A stretch of 64,000 bases of DNA from Neisseriaceae bacterium JH1-16 (GCA_025989215.1 JAPDNP010000007.1:62001-126000), one strand, 5' to 3'; counted from the stretch's first letter, positions 1 through 12,131 are shown. Numbers and translations: made by a program. Notes: generated by a model from the sequence alone, not told the origin.

Positions 1-1332
<1,332 letters not shown>

Positions 1333-1414
1333 GGTGCGTGCGTCCGGTAATTCCGAAGCGGTCGGGGGTGTCCAGGTCTACGAAACCGGCGCGCCTACCG
1401 CTCCAATGCATGGC

Positions 1415-1443
1415 AAAACGCCCCGTGCGGACACAGGGCGTTT
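1415..1443 (-). terminator. Hairpin between gcvH and gcvP
   Basis: An eight-base stem (AAACGCCC / GGGCGTTT) with a 12-base loop lies just after the gcvH stop. On the minus strand it ends in TTTT. As gcvP has no obvious promoter of its own in the gap, it may act as a partial terminator or attenuator, or as an mRNA 3' stabiliser. Confidence 0.5.
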
Positions 1444-1456
1444 GACAGGGTCAGGC

Positions 1457-1843
1457 TTAGGCGCCGATTTCCTTAGCGTACTGCTCGGCGGTCCACAGGC
1501 CGTCCAGATCGGCGACGTTGGCCGGCTTGATCTGGAAGAACCAGCCTTCGCCGTACGGTTCTTCGTTGGCCTGTTCCGGCGCGGCTTCCAGGCCTTCGTT
1601 GACGGCCACGACTTCACCAGCGATCGGGCAGTACACGTCCGAGGCGGCCTTCACCGACTCGACTACGCCGGCCTGCTCGTCGCGGGCCAGCACGGCGCCG
1701 ACTTTCGGCAGCTCGACGAACACCACGTCACCCAGCAGCTCCTGGGCGTGGTGGGTAATGCCAACGGTCACGACACCGTTGGCTTCGAGACGCAGCCACT
1801 CGTGGCTTTCGACGTATTTCAGTTCGGCGGGAATCTGGCTCAT
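1457..1843 (-). CDS. gcvH: Glycine cleavage system H protein
   Basis: This is the lipoyl carrier of the glycine cleavage system, shuttling the aminomethyl group between GcvP, GcvT and the lipoamide dehydrogenase. It has 128 residues, the usual size. The lipoylation site is Lys65 in the motif VESVKAASD. The start is supported by the conserved opening [16 protein letters not shown]. It lies downstream of gcvT in the same operon, separated by an inverted pair of the DUS-like repeat. Confidence 0.97.
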   Translation of the reverse strand: MSQIPAELKYVESHEWLRLEANGVVTVGITHHAQELLGDVVFVELPKVGAVLARDEQAGVVESVKAASDVYCPIAGEVVAVNEGLEAAPEQANEEPYGEGWFFQIKPANVADLDGLWTAEQYAKEIGA

Positions 1844-1871
1844 GGATAGTTCTCTCTCAGGATGACGAACA

Positions 1872-1900
1872 GGTTGGCCAAATACGATGTTCGGCCAACC
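1872..1900. repeat. DUS-like inverted pair between gcvT and gcvH
   Basis: The left arm GGTTGGCCAAA (1872-1882) differs from the 11-mer by one base; the right arm TTCGGCCAACC (1890-1900) is an exact reverse-strand copy. The arms can form a hairpin in the gcvT-gcvH mRNA. Confidence 0.7.
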
Positions 1901-1916
1901 CTGGGTTCAATCGGAA

Positions 1917-3008
1917 TTACTCGTAGACTTTTTTGCCGTTACGCACGAACGGCAGCTTGACGACACGCACCGGCGTCAGCGTACCACGCAGATCGACCGC
2001 GGCAACATCGGCGGTGGCCTTGGGCACGCGAGCGATCGCGATCGACAGCTTCAGTGTCGGGGAGAAGGTGCCGCTGGTGATCACGCCTTCGCCGACGCCG
2101 TCCACCACCACGCGCATGCCTTCACGCAGCACGCCGCGGCTTTCCATCACCAGGCCGACCTGCTTCATCGCCACGCCGGCGGCCTTCTCGGCTTCCAGCG
2201 CCTTGCGGCCGATGAAGTCGCGATCGGCCGGTTCCCAGGCCACGGTCCAGCCCATGCCGGCTTCGAGCGGCGAGATGCCCTCGTCCATGTCATGGCCGTA
2301 CAGGTTCATGCCGGCTTCGAGGCGCAGCGTGTCGCGGGCACCGAGACCGGTCGGCGCCACGCCGGCGGCGATCAGCGCGGTAAAGAAGCCCGGCGCTTCG
2401 GCGGCCGGCACCATGATCTCCAGGCCGTCTTCGCCGGTGTAGCCGGTGCGGGCGACGAACCAGTCGCCGAACGGCAGGCCCTGGAACACCTTCAGGCTGC
2501 GAATCTGTTCGGCCCAGTCCGGTTTCACCGCGCAGACCTTGTCGATCGCGTTCGGGCCTTGCACCGCCAGCATCGCCAGGTCGTCGCGCACGGCAAGCTG
2601 AACGTCGCGGCCTTCGCTGGTTTTCTTCAGCCAGGCGATGTCCTTGTCGCGGGTGCCGGCGTTCACCACCATGCGGTAGCCGCTCTCGGCGAGGTAAACG
2701 ATCAGGTCGTCGATCACGCCGCCCTGTTCGTTCAGCATGCCGGAATAGAGCGCCTTGCCGACGAAGCCGAGCTTGGCGACGTCGTTGGCCAGCAGGCCGC
2801 GCAGCCAGTCGCGCGCATCGGCGCCGGTGATGTCGAGTACCACCATGTGCGATACGTCGAACATGCCGGCGTCGCTACGGACGATTTCGTGTTCTTTGAG
2901 TTGGGAGCCGTAATGGATCGGCATCGACCAGCCGGCGAATTCGACCATCTTCGCGCCGGCATCGATATGCGATTGGTACAGCGGGGTACAGCGAGGTGCT
3001 TGTGTCAT
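1917..3008 (-). CDS. gcvT: Aminomethyltransferase (glycine cleavage T protein)
   Basis: GcvT takes the aminomethyl group from the H-protein lipoyl arm, releasing ammonia and giving 5,10-methylene-tetrahydrofolate. The protein has 363 residues, normal for the family. It opens [20 protein letters not shown] and carries the folate-domain signatures FDVSHM and [12 protein letters not shown]. An AAGGA ribosome site lies about 10 bases before ATG 3008. It is the first gene of gcvT-gcvH-gcvP and sits directly behind a tandem glycine riboswitch, so expression should rise with glycine. Confidence 0.97.
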   Translation of the reverse strand: MTQAPRCTPLYQSHIDAGAKMVEFAGWSMPIHYGSQLKEHEIVRSDAGMFDVSHMVVLDITGADARDWLRGLLANDVAKLGFVGKALYSGMLNEQGGVIDDLIVYLAESGYRMVVNAGTRDKDIAWLKKTSEGRDVQLAVRDDLAMLAVQGPNAIDKVCAVKPDWAEQIRSLKVFQGLPFGDWFVARTGYTGEDGLEIMVPAAEAPGFFTALIAAGVAPTGLGARDTLRLEAGMNLYGHDMDEGISPLEAGMGWTVAWEPADRDFIGRKALEAEKAAGVAMKQVGLVMESRGVLREGMRVVVDGVGEGVITSGTFSPTLKLSIAIARVPKATADVAAVDLRGTLTPVRVVKLPFVRNGKKVYE

Positions 3009-3056
3009 CGGAGCAGATCCTTGGGCAGCCTGTGGGTGCGTGCGTTTCCCTCAACA

Positions 3057-3262
3057 CACCCCTCTGTCCTTGGACACCTGAGATTTTCAGATGGCGCGCT
3101 GCGCCACCCTTAGCCCCTTCGGTGGGCGCCGTGTCGCCACGCGCCGCTCTCCAGAGTTTGGTCGGTTGGCCGAATGGCCACCGGGTCCCATACAGTCCTT
3201 TTGCCTGAGCGATTGCGGGTGCGCTTGCGCCTTCGGCGGCCGTCCAGAACGGCTCTCTCCTG
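3057..3262 (-). promoter_or_regulatory. Tandem glycine riboswitch (two aptamers)
   Basis: Read on the minus strand, aptamer 1 (about 3194-3260) begins GGAGAGAGCC, contains CCGAAGGCGCAA and ends CTCAGGCAAAAGGAC. Aptamer 2 (about 3057-3157) begins CTCTGGAGAGCGG, contains CACCGAAGGGGC and ends AATCTCAGG followed by GGACAGAG. These are the conserved glycine-aptamer cores. The order aptamer 1, linker, aptamer 2, gcvT is the known arrangement. The linker is unusually long (about 35 bases) and contains a DUS-like copy that can fold into its own hairpin. Confidence 0.95.
3164..3174 (+). repeat. DUS-like 11-mer in the riboswitch linker
   Basis: Exact GGTTGGCCGAA between the two glycine aptamers. With the adjoining TGGCCACC it can form a hairpin on the transcript: GGTGGCC, a four-base loop, then GGCCAACC. 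Confidence 0.75.
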
Positions 3263-3274
3263 CATGTTGCGCGG

Positions 3275-3303
3275 ATTATCGTGGCTGGCCGGGCGAATGG
3301 CAA
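3275..3303 (-). promoter_or_regulatory. Sigma70 promoter of gcvTHP
   Basis: On the minus strand, TTGCCA (3298-3303) and GATAAT (3275-3280) are 17 bases apart, a near-consensus promoter. The predicted start near 3268 is just upstream of the first aptamer. Confidence 0.8.
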
Positions 3304-3403
3304 GCCGGTTTTAGCTTCATGTCAAGCAACATCGCGGCATATCGCCGAAATGTCATCGCCCCTCGCCAAGATGCCGACGAACGGTCGGCGATCATCGCAA
3401 GCT

Positions 3404-3433
3404 GGTTGGCCGAAACCGCACGCTCGGCCAACC
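3404..3433. terminator. DUS-like inverted pair after the HAAS-protein gene
   Basis: GGTTGGCCGAA (3404-3414, exact) and CTCGGCCAACC (3423-3433, one mismatch) form a hairpin 10 bases beyond the stop of the minus-strand gene ending at 3443. The placement suggests use as its transcription terminator. Confidence 0.6.
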
Positions 3434-3442
3434 TTGCACGGA

Positions 3443-4285
3443 TCAGCCGCGTCCCGGACCGCCGCGCTCGCCCGACAGCAGCGCCAGCTGGTAGCGGCCA
3501 AAGCGCGCCAGCACCCGCCAGGTCAGCCGCACCAGCAGCCAGCCGATGGTCAGGCCGATGCCGCCCGCCAGCAATAGCCCCAAACCAATGCTCAGCACCG
3601 CGCCGCGGTCGGGCAGCCCGTCGAACCCTTGCAGATTGACCGCGCCTTCGTCATCGCTCAGTTCCAGTCGGCTGACCGTGCCGTCGACATGGCGCTCCAG
3701 CCGTACCGAGCCGTCGACCCCCGACGCTTCGATGCGGGTCGTGCCGGTCTGCGGGTCACGATGGATCACCACCTGCTCCCCCTTCGCGCCACGAATGTCG
3801 ATCTGCGGCAGGTCGCCCACCGGCACCCTTGCGACCCAGGCTGCCGCCTGCTCCTGGTGCAGCAAGGGCTGGATCACCGGCCAGTCGAACAGGCTGTTGC
3901 TGACCCACAAGCCGGTCAGCACTACCCCGGCAAACAACAGCACGCCCGACACCACGCAGCCGATGGTCAGGAACCACAGGTAGATCATGAACGGGATCGC
4001 CAGCACGAAGTTGAGCACGCCCAGGCCCGCCAGCGCGCCGATCACGCCGAACAGGTTGCCGACCGAACGGCGCGATTCCCAGGCCTGCAACTTCGCCTTG
4101 GCCTGCAGCTCGCGCGCCAGTCGCTGCGGATCGCCGAGCGAGGCGGCCACTTCCTCTTCGCTGCGGCCGTCGGCCAGCGCATCGCCGAAGTACTCCGCAT
4201 AGTCGGCGAGAATCTCCCCCCGCTCGGCGGCCGGCAGCCCGGCCAGCGCCGCTTCCAGTTGCTGCATGAACGTCTGCTGATTCAT
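3443..4285 (-). CDS. HAAS/DUF1700 membrane protein, PadR partner
   Basis: A 280-residue membrane protein. Residues 1-70 resemble the HAAS/DUF1700 signalling domain: an N-terminal MNQQTFMQQLEAAL, then DYAEYFGDAL and LGDPQRLARELQ. Two or three hydrophobic segments follow (about 80-135), then a soluble stretch rich in Asp/Glu-Arg patches resembling an adhesin-like beta repeat, and a last membrane segment (about 230-255). It overlaps the preceding padR gene by four bases (ATGA). Such pairs are thought to form a PadR-controlled envelope sensing unit; the substrate is not known. The family assignment is from motif memory, not a search. Confidence 0.75.
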   Translation of the reverse strand: MNQQTFMQQLEAALAGLPAAERGEILADYAEYFGDALADGRSEEEVAASLGDPQRLARELQAKAKLQAWESRRSVGNLFGVIGALAGLGVLNFVLAIPFMIYLWFLTIGCVVSGVLLFAGVVLTGLWVSNSLFDWPVIQPLLHQEQAAAWVARVPVGDLPQIDIRGAKGEQVVIHRDPQTGTTRIEASGVDGSVRLERHVDGTVSRLELSDDEGAVNLQGFDGLPDRGAVLSIGLGLLLAGGIGLTIGWLLVRLTWRVLARFGRYQLALLSGERGGPGRG

Positions 4286-4647
4286 TCCACCTCTCCCTGC
4301 GGATTGTTCCGTTTAGCCTGCGCGGCCTCGCTCGCCGCCTGCGGCGCCAGCACACTGTTGACCTCGGCGACGAACTCCCGCCATTCGACCTGCATCTCGG
4401 CCAGGCTCTGCCTGCCGGTAGCCGTCAGCGCGTAGTACTTGCGTGACGGCCCGCTCGCCGACTCGACCAGATAGGTCGTCACCCAGCCCTCGGCCTGCAG
4501 CCGGCGCATCAGCGGATAGACCGTGCCCTCGCTGATTTCCATGCAATCGGCCAAGCGGCTGACCAGTTCGTAGGCGTAGCTGTCGGCGCGGGCCAGCAGG
4601 GCCAGCACGCACATCTCCAGCGTGCCCTTCTTCAGTTGTGTCTTCAC
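4282..4647 (-). CDS. PadR-family transcriptional regulator
   Basis: A 121-residue protein made mostly of a PadR winged helix. It has the typical opening KKGTLEMCVLALLARADSYAYEL and the recognition region SEGTVYPLMRRLQAEGWV, followed by a short C-terminal dimerisation helix. It is the first gene of a two-gene operon with the HAAS-domain membrane protein. PadR proteins usually repress their own promoter; the short dyad TGTATTACA upstream is a candidate operator. Confidence 0.85.
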   Translation of the reverse strand: MKTQLKKGTLEMCVLALLARADSYAYELVSRLADCMEISEGTVYPLMRRLQAEGWVTTYLVESASGPSRKYYALTATGRQSLAEMQVEWREFVAEVNSVLAPQAASEAAQAKRNNPQGEVE

Positions 4648-4687
4648 TCACCTTTCCTTGGCTGCCGCAGCAGCTCGCCAGCTACCA

Positions 4688-4696
4688 TGTATTACA
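4688..4696. promoter_or_regulatory. Candidate PadR operator dyad
   Basis: The odd palindrome TGTA-T-TACA lies about 40 bases upstream of the padR start. PadR operators are short AT-rich dyads with TGTA/TACA-like arms. A second palindrome, TTGCA-T-TGCAA, is at 4757-4767. Both are suggestive only. Confidence 0.3.
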
Positions 4697-4922
4697 CGAT
4701 AGCGAATCGGAGCATGCCACGGGGTGACAGTAGCGCCAGTATAGATCGACACTACTTTGCATTGCAAGGTACATGGCATTGCACAGCCTATCGCCATCCG
4801 GGCCGGCAAGCCAGCCACCGTCCACCGGCCCTTACCTTCCGCTCGTAAGCCCCACGGCTCGGCAGGCCTTCCGGCCGCCTATAGTGGGCAGGATGGTCAT
4901 GCCCATCCCCCAAGGAGGCATC

Positions 4923-6401
4923 ATGTCTTTTTCTCCCCCTCTTGGCACCGACGCGCCCCATCCCGAGCCCGACGAGCCCATCAGCAACGCCGACCCGCGC
5001 CTGTACAACCACGACCTGGCGCCGGTGCCGCGCAGCAAGCGCACCTGGACCGGCTACAGCATCTTTGCGATGTGGATGTCCGATGTGCACAGCGTCGGCG
5101 GCTATACCTTCGCCGCCAGCCTGTTCCTGCTCGGTATCTCCGGCTGGCAGGTATTGCTGGCACTGACCGTCGGCATCCTGTGCGTGTACGTGCTGATCAA
5201 CTGGGTCGGCAGGCCGAGCCAGGTGCACGGCATCCCGTTTCCGGTGATGGCGCGGGTCAGTCTGGGGGTGATGGGGGCGAATCTCGCCGCGCTGATCCGC
5301 GGCGTGGTCGGCATCGTCTGGTACGGGGTGCAGACCTATTTCGCCTCGAAGGCTGTCGCCACCTTGCTGCTGCTGTTCGTGCCATCGGTCGTGGCGCTGC
5401 GCGAGTTCAGCTTCATGCGGCTCGACGGGCTGGGCTGGATCTGCTTCCTGTTCATGTGGTTCTTCCAGCTGGTGATCTTCCAGCGCGGCATGGAAACCAT
5501 CCGTCGTTTCATCGACTTCTGCGGTCCGGCGGTCTACGTGGTGATGTTCGTACTGATGGGCTGGATCCTGTCGCAGGCCGGCCTGTCCAGCCTCAGCCTG
5601 ACGCTCGGCGGCAAAGTGCTATCCGGCACCGAGCAACTGCTCGGCATGGGCAACGCAGTACTACTGGTGATCAGCTACTTCGCCGCGCTGCTGCTCAACT
5701 TCGGCGACTTCGCTCGCTTCGCCAAGAGCGAGCGGCAGATGAAGATCGGCAACTTTCTCGGCTTGCCGATCAATTTCATCGTGTTCGCGCTGATCACCGT
5801 CATTGTCACCGCCGGCAGCACCAAGGTATTCGGCTCGATGATCATGGACCCGGTCGAAATCGTCGCGCGGGTCCATAACAAGGTCGCGGTAGTGATCGGC
5901 AGCCTGACCTTCGTCGTCGCCACCATGGGCATCAATATCGTCGCCAACTTCGTCTCGCCGGCCTACGACATCGCCAACCTGTTTCCGAAGCATGTCGACT
6001 TCAAGAAGGGCGGGCTGATCGCATCGATCCTCGCCGTGCTGGTCTGCCCGTGGATCTTCGTCGACAGCCCGAAGGCGATCACCGTGTTCGTCAGCCTGTT
6101 CGGCGCGGTGCTGGCGCCGCTGTACGGCGTGATGATGGCCGACTTCTATCTGGTCAAGCGCCAGGCGGTGAAAACCGCCGAGCTGTACACGATGGCTCCG
6201 ACCGGGCGCTTCCACTACGACGGCGGCTGGAACCGGGTCGGGCTGCTCGCGCTGCTGATCTCCGGTGCCATCTCGATAGGCTGGGAAATCAGCACCCAAT
6301 TGCTGAAGCTGCTGCCGGCCAACAACTTCGGCTGGATCATCGGCGCCGTCACCGGGGCACTGCTGTACACCGTGCTGATGCGCGCCGCCAAGCGCAACTA
6401 G
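4923..6401 (+). CDS. NCS1-family nucleobase/allantoin-type cation symporter
   Basis: A 492-residue inner-membrane transporter with about 12 hydrophobic segments. The N-terminal signatures RTWTGYSIFAMWMSDVHS and GIPFPVMARVSLGVMGAN match the nucleobase:cation symporter-1 family (cytosine, uracil, allantoin or hydantoin permeases). The start at 4923 was chosen over upstream in-frame starts because AAGGAGG lies five bases before it. It is followed 61 bases later by glyoxylate carboligase, which suggests import of a purine-breakdown product such as allantoin that yields glyoxylate. The substrate is inference; no allantoinase genes are in the window. Confidence 0.88.
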   Translation: MSFSPPLGTDAPHPEPDEPISNADPRLYNHDLAPVPRSKRTWTGYSIFAMWMSDVHSVGGYTFAASLFLLGISGWQVLLALTVGILCVYVLINWVGRPSQVHGIPFPVMARVSLGVMGANLAALIRGVVGIVWYGVQTYFASKAVATLLLLFVPSVVALREFSFMRLDGLGWICFLFMWFFQLVIFQRGMETIRRFIDFCGPAVYVVMFVLMGWILSQAGLSSLSLTLGGKVLSGTEQLLGMGNAVLLVISYFAALLLNFGDFARFAKSERQMKIGNFLGLPINFIVFALITVIVTAGSTKVFGSMIMDPVEIVARVHNKVAVVIGSLTFVVATMGINIVANFVSPAYDIANLFPKHVDFKKGGLIASILAVLVCPWIFVDSPKAITVFVSLFGAVLAPLYGVMMADFYLVKRQAVKTAELYTMAPTGRFHYDGGWNRVGLLALLISGAISIGWEISTQLLKLLPANNFGWIIGAVTGALLYTVLMRAAKRN

Positions 6402-6462
6402 GCCGCGCCCCACGGCGCGACCGTACTGACACACGAGACAACACCGATCAGGAGACCTTGTC

Positions 6463-8238
<1,776 letters not shown>

Positions 8239-8250
8239 CACCATCGCCAA

Positions 8251-8280
8251 GGTTGGCCGAACAAGACTATTCGGCCAACC
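8251..8280. terminator. Perfect DUS-like inverted pair downstream of gcl
   Basis: GGTTGGCCGAA (8251-8261) and TTCGGCCAACC (8270-8280) are both exact and form an 11-base stem with an eight-base loop, 12 bases after the gcl stop. This is the placement used by inverted DUS pairs that double as terminators in Neisseria. Confidence 0.75.
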
Positions 8281-8296
8281 TGGCCCCCTCAACACC

Positions 8297-8320
8297 AAGG
8301 GCGGCCCGCAGGCCGCCCTT
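8297..8320. terminator. Hairpin between convergent gcl and arcC
   Basis: A nine-base perfect stem, AAGGGCGGC / GCCGCCCTT, with a six-base loop lies between two converging genes. It has no long T-tract on either side, so it may work together with the DUS-like pair next to it. Confidence 0.55.
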
Positions 8321-8350
8321 CTCTTCATCGTCTTGCTAACGCGTTAGGAC

Positions 8351-9295
8351 TCAGTACCACTCGATCCCGGCCACCTCGGTCGAGATCACCGTGCCCGCCT
8401 CGCCCTTCACGATCGCCTCGATGTCCTCCAGCGCGCCGATCACCGCGCGCTTGCCAGTCAGCCGCGCGAACTCGCACGCCGCTTCCACTTTCGGGCCCAT
8501 CGAGCCGGCGGCGAAGCCGAGCTTGTCCATCTCGTCCGGGTGCGCGCGCTTGATCGCCTTCGCGTCCGGGGTGCCCCAGCCGATGAACACGGTCTTCACG
8601 TCGGTGGCGATGACGAAGTAGTCGGCATCCACTTCACGCGCCAGCAGCGCCGAGGCCAGGTCCTTGTCGATCACCGCTTCGACGCCGACCAGCTTGTCGC
8701 CCTGGTACATGGTCGGGATGCCGCCGCCGCCGGCGGCGATCACCACCGCGCCTTTTTCGATCATCCACTTGATCGGGCGCATTTCGAAGATGCGTTTCGG
8801 TTTCGGGCTCGGCACCACGCGGCGGAAGTAGTCGCCGTCGGCCTTGACGGTCCAGCCGTGTTCGGCGGCCAGCTGGTCGGCTTCTTCCTTGCTGTACACC
8901 GGGCCGACGAACTTGGTCGGGTTCTGGAACGCCGGGTCGGCGGCGTCGACTTCGGTCTGGGTCAGGATGGTGGCCAGCGGCACTTCGAACGGCAGCTCGT
9001 TGCCGAGCTCCTGTTCGATCATGTAGCCGATCATCCCTTCGGTCTGCGCGCCGAGTACGTCGAGCGGGTACGGGGTGACTTTCTCGTCGACGTGACGGGC
9101 ATAGGCGTCGTTCTGCAGGCCGAGCAGGCCGACTTGCGGGCCGTTGCCGTGGCACATCACCAGGTTGTGGCCGAGCCGGGTGACAGCGGCCAGCTGCTTG
9201 GCGGCCACTTGGACGTTGGCGCGTTGGTTTTGGGCGGTCATGGCTTCGCCACGACGTTGCAGGGCGTTACCGCCCAGGGCGACGACTACTCGCAT
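8351..9295 (-). CDS. arcC: Carbamate kinase
   Basis: The last enzyme of the arginine deiminase pathway: carbamoyl phosphate plus ADP gives ATP, ammonia and CO2. The protein has 314 residues, the usual length. It opens [12 protein letters not shown], the conserved nucleotide-binding start of the family, and contains [13 protein letters not shown]. The start at 9295 was chosen on that motif; the longer open frame upstream is not gene-like. It lies 239 bases after arcB in the order arcA-arcB-arcC. Confidence 0.97.
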   Translation of the reverse strand: MRVVVALGGNALQRRGEAMTAQNQRANVQVAAKQLAAVTRLGHNLVMCHGNGPQVGLLGLQNDAYARHVDEKVTPYPLDVLGAQTEGMIGYMIEQELGNELPFEVPLATILTQTEVDAADPAFQNPTKFVGPVYSKEEADQLAAEHGWTVKADGDYFRRVVPSPKPKRIFEMRPIKWMIEKGAVVIAAGGGGIPTMYQGDKLVGVEAVIDKDLASALLAREVDADYFVIATDVKTVFIGWGTPDAKAIKRAHPDEMDKLGFAAGSMGPKVEAACEFARLTGKRAVIGALEDIEAIVKGEAGTVISTEVAGIEWY

Positions 9296-9312
9296 GATGA
9301 GTCCTTTCGGGG

Positions 9313-9337
9313 GCCGGCGGGCGTTGAGCCCACCGGC
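9313..9337 (-). promoter_or_regulatory. Hairpin in the arcB-arcC spacer
   Basis: GCCGGCGGGC and GCCCACCGGC form a ten-base stem with one mismatch, just upstream of the arcC ribosome site. The 239-base spacer (9296-9534) is GC-rich and holds no convincing gene; the hairpin may set the arcC mRNA level by processing or partial termination. Confidence 0.35.
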
Positions 9338-9534
9338 GTGAAGCTGAATGAGACCGGCCGACCCGCCCGGTGCGGGGGGATCGGCCGGGATGGCGCTACA
9401 TGGCAAGGGATCGGCGACGCATTCGGGGTCGGGGCAAGACGCCGGAGTGGAGCCGCCGCGCAGACAGTACACGGAGTACGGCCAGCGGCGGCGGAGTCCC
9501 GGCAACGCGGCTCCGGCCCCGAAGGCTAGGCCGA

Positions 9535-10545
9535 TTAGCCGGCCAGGGTGGACACCAGGATGGCCTTGATGGTGTGCATGCGGTTTTCGGCTTGCTCGAA
9601 GGCGATGCACGCTTCCGACTCGAACACGTCTTCGGTCACTTCGATGCCGTTGGCCAGGTCCGGGTATTGCGCGGCGATTTCCTTGCCGACCTTGGTTTCG
9701 GCGTTGTGGTAGGCCGGCAGGCAGTGCATGAACTTGACCGCCGGGTTGCCCGAGGCCTGCATCAGCTCGGCGTTGACCTGGTACGGCTTGAGCAGCTTGA
9801 TGCGCTCGGCCCACACTTCGGCCGGTTCGCCCATCGACACCCACACGTCGGTGTGGATGAAGTCGGTGCCCTTGACCGCTTCTTGCGCGTCGTCGGTCAG
9901 GGTGATCTTGGCGCCGGTCTTCTCGGCGATGGCTTTACATTCGGCGACCAGCTCGTCGGTCGGCCACAGGTGTTTCGGCGCGCCGATCCGTACGTGCATA
10001 CCCAGCTTGCAACCGATCACCAGCAGCGAGTTACCCATGTTGTTGCGGGCGTCGCCGAGGTAGGTGTAGTTGATTTCCGACAGCGGCTTGTCGCTGTTCT
10101 CCCACATGGTCAGCACGTCGGCCAGCATCTGGGTCGGGTGGAATTCGTCGGTCAGGCCGTTGTACACCGGCACACCGGCGTATTTGGCCAGTTCGTGCTC
10201 GACCATCTCCTGGTCGAAGCCACGGTATTCGATCGCGTCGTACATGCGACCCAGTACCCGGGCGGTGTCTTTCATCGATTCCTTGATGCCGATCTGCGAG
10301 CCGGACGGGCCGAGGTAGGTGACGTTGGCGCCCTGGTCGAAGCACGCCACTTCAAAGGCGCAACGGGTACGGGTGGAGGTCTTTTCGAAGATCAGCGCGA
10401 CGTTCTTGCCCTTCAGGTGCTGCTGTTCGGTGCCGCTGTACTTGGCGCGCTTCAGGTCGCGGGCCAGGTCGAGCATGTAGCGGATTTCACGCGGGGTGAA
10501 GTCCAGCATTTTAAGGAAGCTACGGTTGCGCAGATTGAAAGCCAT
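9535..10545 (-). CDS. arcB: Ornithine carbamoyltransferase, catabolic
   Basis: In the deiminase pathway this enzyme splits citrulline with phosphate into ornithine and carbamoyl phosphate. The protein has 336 residues. The carbamoyl-phosphate motif is STRTR (in [12 protein letters not shown]), the ornithine-binding region includes [10 protein letters not shown], and HPTQMLAD is present. The start at 10545 follows a good AGGAG site. The catabolic role is inferred from its position between arcA and arcC; the sequence alone does not separate it from an anabolic ArgF. Confidence 0.96.
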   Translation of the reverse strand: MAFNLRNRSFLKMLDFTPREIRYMLDLARDLKRAKYSGTEQQHLKGKNVALIFEKTSTRTRCAFEVACFDQGANVTYLGPSGSQIGIKESMKDTARVLGRMYDAIEYRGFDQEMVEHELAKYAGVPVYNGLTDEFHPTQMLADVLTMWENSDKPLSEINYTYLGDARNNMGNSLLVIGCKLGMHVRIGAPKHLWPTDELVAECKAIAEKTGAKITLTDDAQEAVKGTDFIHTDVWVSMGEPAEVWAERIKLLKPYQVNAELMQASGNPAVKFMHCLPAYHNAETKVGKEIAAQYPDLANGIEVTEDVFESEACIAFEQAENRMHTIKAILVSTLAG

Positions 10546-10653
10546 GGTGCTGCTCCTGATAAGAGTCTGTCTGGGCAAGTGGCCGCCCCGGCTGAGTCGC
10601 GCCGGGCGGTCGACCTGTCGGTCGTTTGAATTCGTTGGGATGACTTTAGGGGG

Positions 10654-10680
10654 TTCGGCCAACCTACGGTCGGCCGAACC
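10654..10680. terminator. DUS-like inverted pair between arcA and arcB
   Basis: TTCGGCCAACC (10654-10664, exact) pairs with GGTCGGCCGAA (10668-10678, one mismatch), and the outer arms GGTTCGGCC / GGCCGAACC pair perfectly. It lies eight bases beyond the arcA stop, so it may be a partial terminator or a processing signal. Confidence 0.6.
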
Positions 10681-10687
10681 GTCCGGC

Positions 10688-11920
10688 TTACAGCTTCACT
10701 TCGTCACGGACGATCGGGCAGGTCATGCAGTGACCACCGCCACGGCCACGGCCGAGTTCGGAGGCCGGGATCTCGATCACTTCCACGCCGTTCTCGCGCA
10801 TCAGGCGGTTGGTGTAGGTGTTGCGGTCGTAGGCCACCACCACGCGGCGGTCCAGCGCTACCACGTTGTTGCCGTCGTCCCACTGTTCGCGTTCGCGTTG
10901 GTACAGGTCGCCGCCGGTCTGGATCACTCGAATTGCCGGCAGGCCCAGCGACTCTTTCACCACGTCGACCAGATGGACGCCTTCATGGCGCTCGAAGCGG
11001 ATCTCGCCGTCGCGCTCGCCGGCGTACATGCTGGTGCAGACAATCTCATCGACCACGTCCGGGAATACCGACAGCAGGTCGATGTCGAGGAAGGAGAACA
11101 CCGTGTCCAGGTGCATCGCGGCGCGCGACTTCGGCATCTGGCAGGCGATCACCCGGGTGGCGCCGCCTGGTTTGCCCAGCACGCGCTTGGCCACTTGCAC
11201 CACCGCCTGCGGGCTGGTGCGCTCGCCCATCCCGATCAGCACCACGCCGTTGCCGATCGGCATCACGTCGCCGCCTTCCAGCGTGGCCGGGCCGTGATCC
11301 TTGTCGCAGTCGCCCCACCATACGTTGACCTTGCCAGCGAAGGTCGGGTGGAACTGGTACACCGACTGCAGGATCAGCGTTTCCTGGCGGCGTGCCGGCC
11401 AGTACATCGGGTTGAGAGTGACACCTTCATAGATCCAGCAGCTCGGGTCGCGCTGGAACAGGCTGTTCGGGACCGGGGGCAGTACGAAGTCGGAACGGTC
11501 GAGGTAGCCGCCGAACAGGCCTTTCGGGTCGAACGGCAGATCGGTCTTGGCAATACCGCCGATCAGGTGTTCGGCCAACTTGGCCGAAGCCATCTCGTCC
11601 AGCCAGCTGCGCAGGTCGCCGAGCATGCCGACGCCGACGTTATCGGTTTTGACCTTGCGGTCGAGGATCCAGGCACGAGCAACCTGATCGTCCAGCACTT
11701 TGGCCAGCGCGTCGTGCAGCTCGATCACTTCGATGTCACGAGCGCGCATCTGCTCGACGAAGTAGGCATGGTCCTTCTGGGCGCGTTCGACCCAGATCAC
11801 GTCGTCGAACAGCAGGTCTTGACTATTGGCCGGGGTCAGCCGCTTATGCGCCAGGCCCGGGCGACACACCATCACGGTACGCAGCTTGCCACACTCAGAA
11901 TGGACACCGAACTTGCTCAT
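10688..11920 (-). CDS. arcA: Arginine deiminase
   Basis: This enzyme hydrolyses arginine to citrulline and ammonia, the first step of arginine fermentation, which gives ATP without oxygen and raises pH. The protein has 410 residues. The catalytic cysteine is in the C-terminal motif GGGHCMTCP, and [10 protein letters not shown] and [16 protein letters not shown] also fit. ATG 11920 was chosen because AGGAAG lies at proper spacing; a start five codons earlier is possible. No arcD antiporter is adjacent. FNR/ANR-like sites lie upstream. Confidence 0.97.
   Translation of the reverse strand: MSKFGVHSECGKLRTVMVCRPGLAHKRLTPANSQDLLFDDVIWVERAQKDHAYFVEQMRARDIEVIELHDALAKVLDDQVARAWILDRKVKTDNVGVGMLGDLRSWLDEMASAKLAEHLIGGIAKTDLPFDPKGLFGGYLDRSDFVLPPVPNSLFQRDPSCWIYEGVTLNPMYWPARRQETLILQSVYQFHPTFAGKVNVWWGDCDKDHGPATLEGGDVMPIGNGVVLIGMGERTSPQAVVQVAKRVLGKPGGATRVIACQMPKSRAAMHLDTVFSFLDIDLLSVFPDVVDEIVCTSMYAGERDGEIRFERHEGVHLVDVVKESLGLPAIRVIQTGGDLYQREREQWDDGNNVVALDRRVVVAYDRNTYTNRLMRENGVEVIEIPASELGRGRGGGHCMTCPIVRDEVKL
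11570..11588. repeat. Palindromic DUS-like copy inside arcA
   Basis: TTCGGCCAAC followed at once by TTGGCCGAA gives a near-perfect 19-base palindrome within coding sequence; the gene reads Lys-Leu-Ala-Glu here. Confidence 0.6.
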
Positions 11921-12075
11921 GGCACTTCCTTTCATTTCTGCAGGAGTGACTCTCGCCTACTCCGAACTTGCCGGAATGCGCACCCGCGCAATTCCTGAAT
12001 CGTTGACCCGACCGGCTTATGGCCAGCAGAGCATCACAAATATTCGTTACACTGAATTTAATGAAACACTAATCT

Positions 12076-12089
12076 TTGATCACGATAAT
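12076..12089. promoter_or_regulatory. Candidate FNR/ANR box, proximal, upstream of arcA
   Basis: TTGAT-CACG-ATAAT resembles the FNR/ANR consensus TTGAT-N4-ATCAA, with a weak right half. It lies about 160 bases before the arcA start. Activation of arc operons by ANR without oxygen is known in Pseudomonas. Confidence 0.4.
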
Positions 12090-12131
12090 AGAGGCATGCC
12101 GCGAGCTAGGCAAACGGCATTCCCCGGCCAC

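Noticed and set aside
1887-3113. Long plus-strand open frame opposite gcvT
   Set aside because: It is the mirror of a real gene in GC-rich DNA: His/Gln/Ala-rich, no family motif, no ribosome site. The same holds for the long frames opposite gcl, pyrG, guaA and fumarase.
3164-3174. Repeat word as a REP/BIME element
   Set aside because: REP elements lie outside genes and are longer. Here the word is 10-11 bases and about half of the copies are inside genes. I keep RAYT-linked REP as a test, not as the call.
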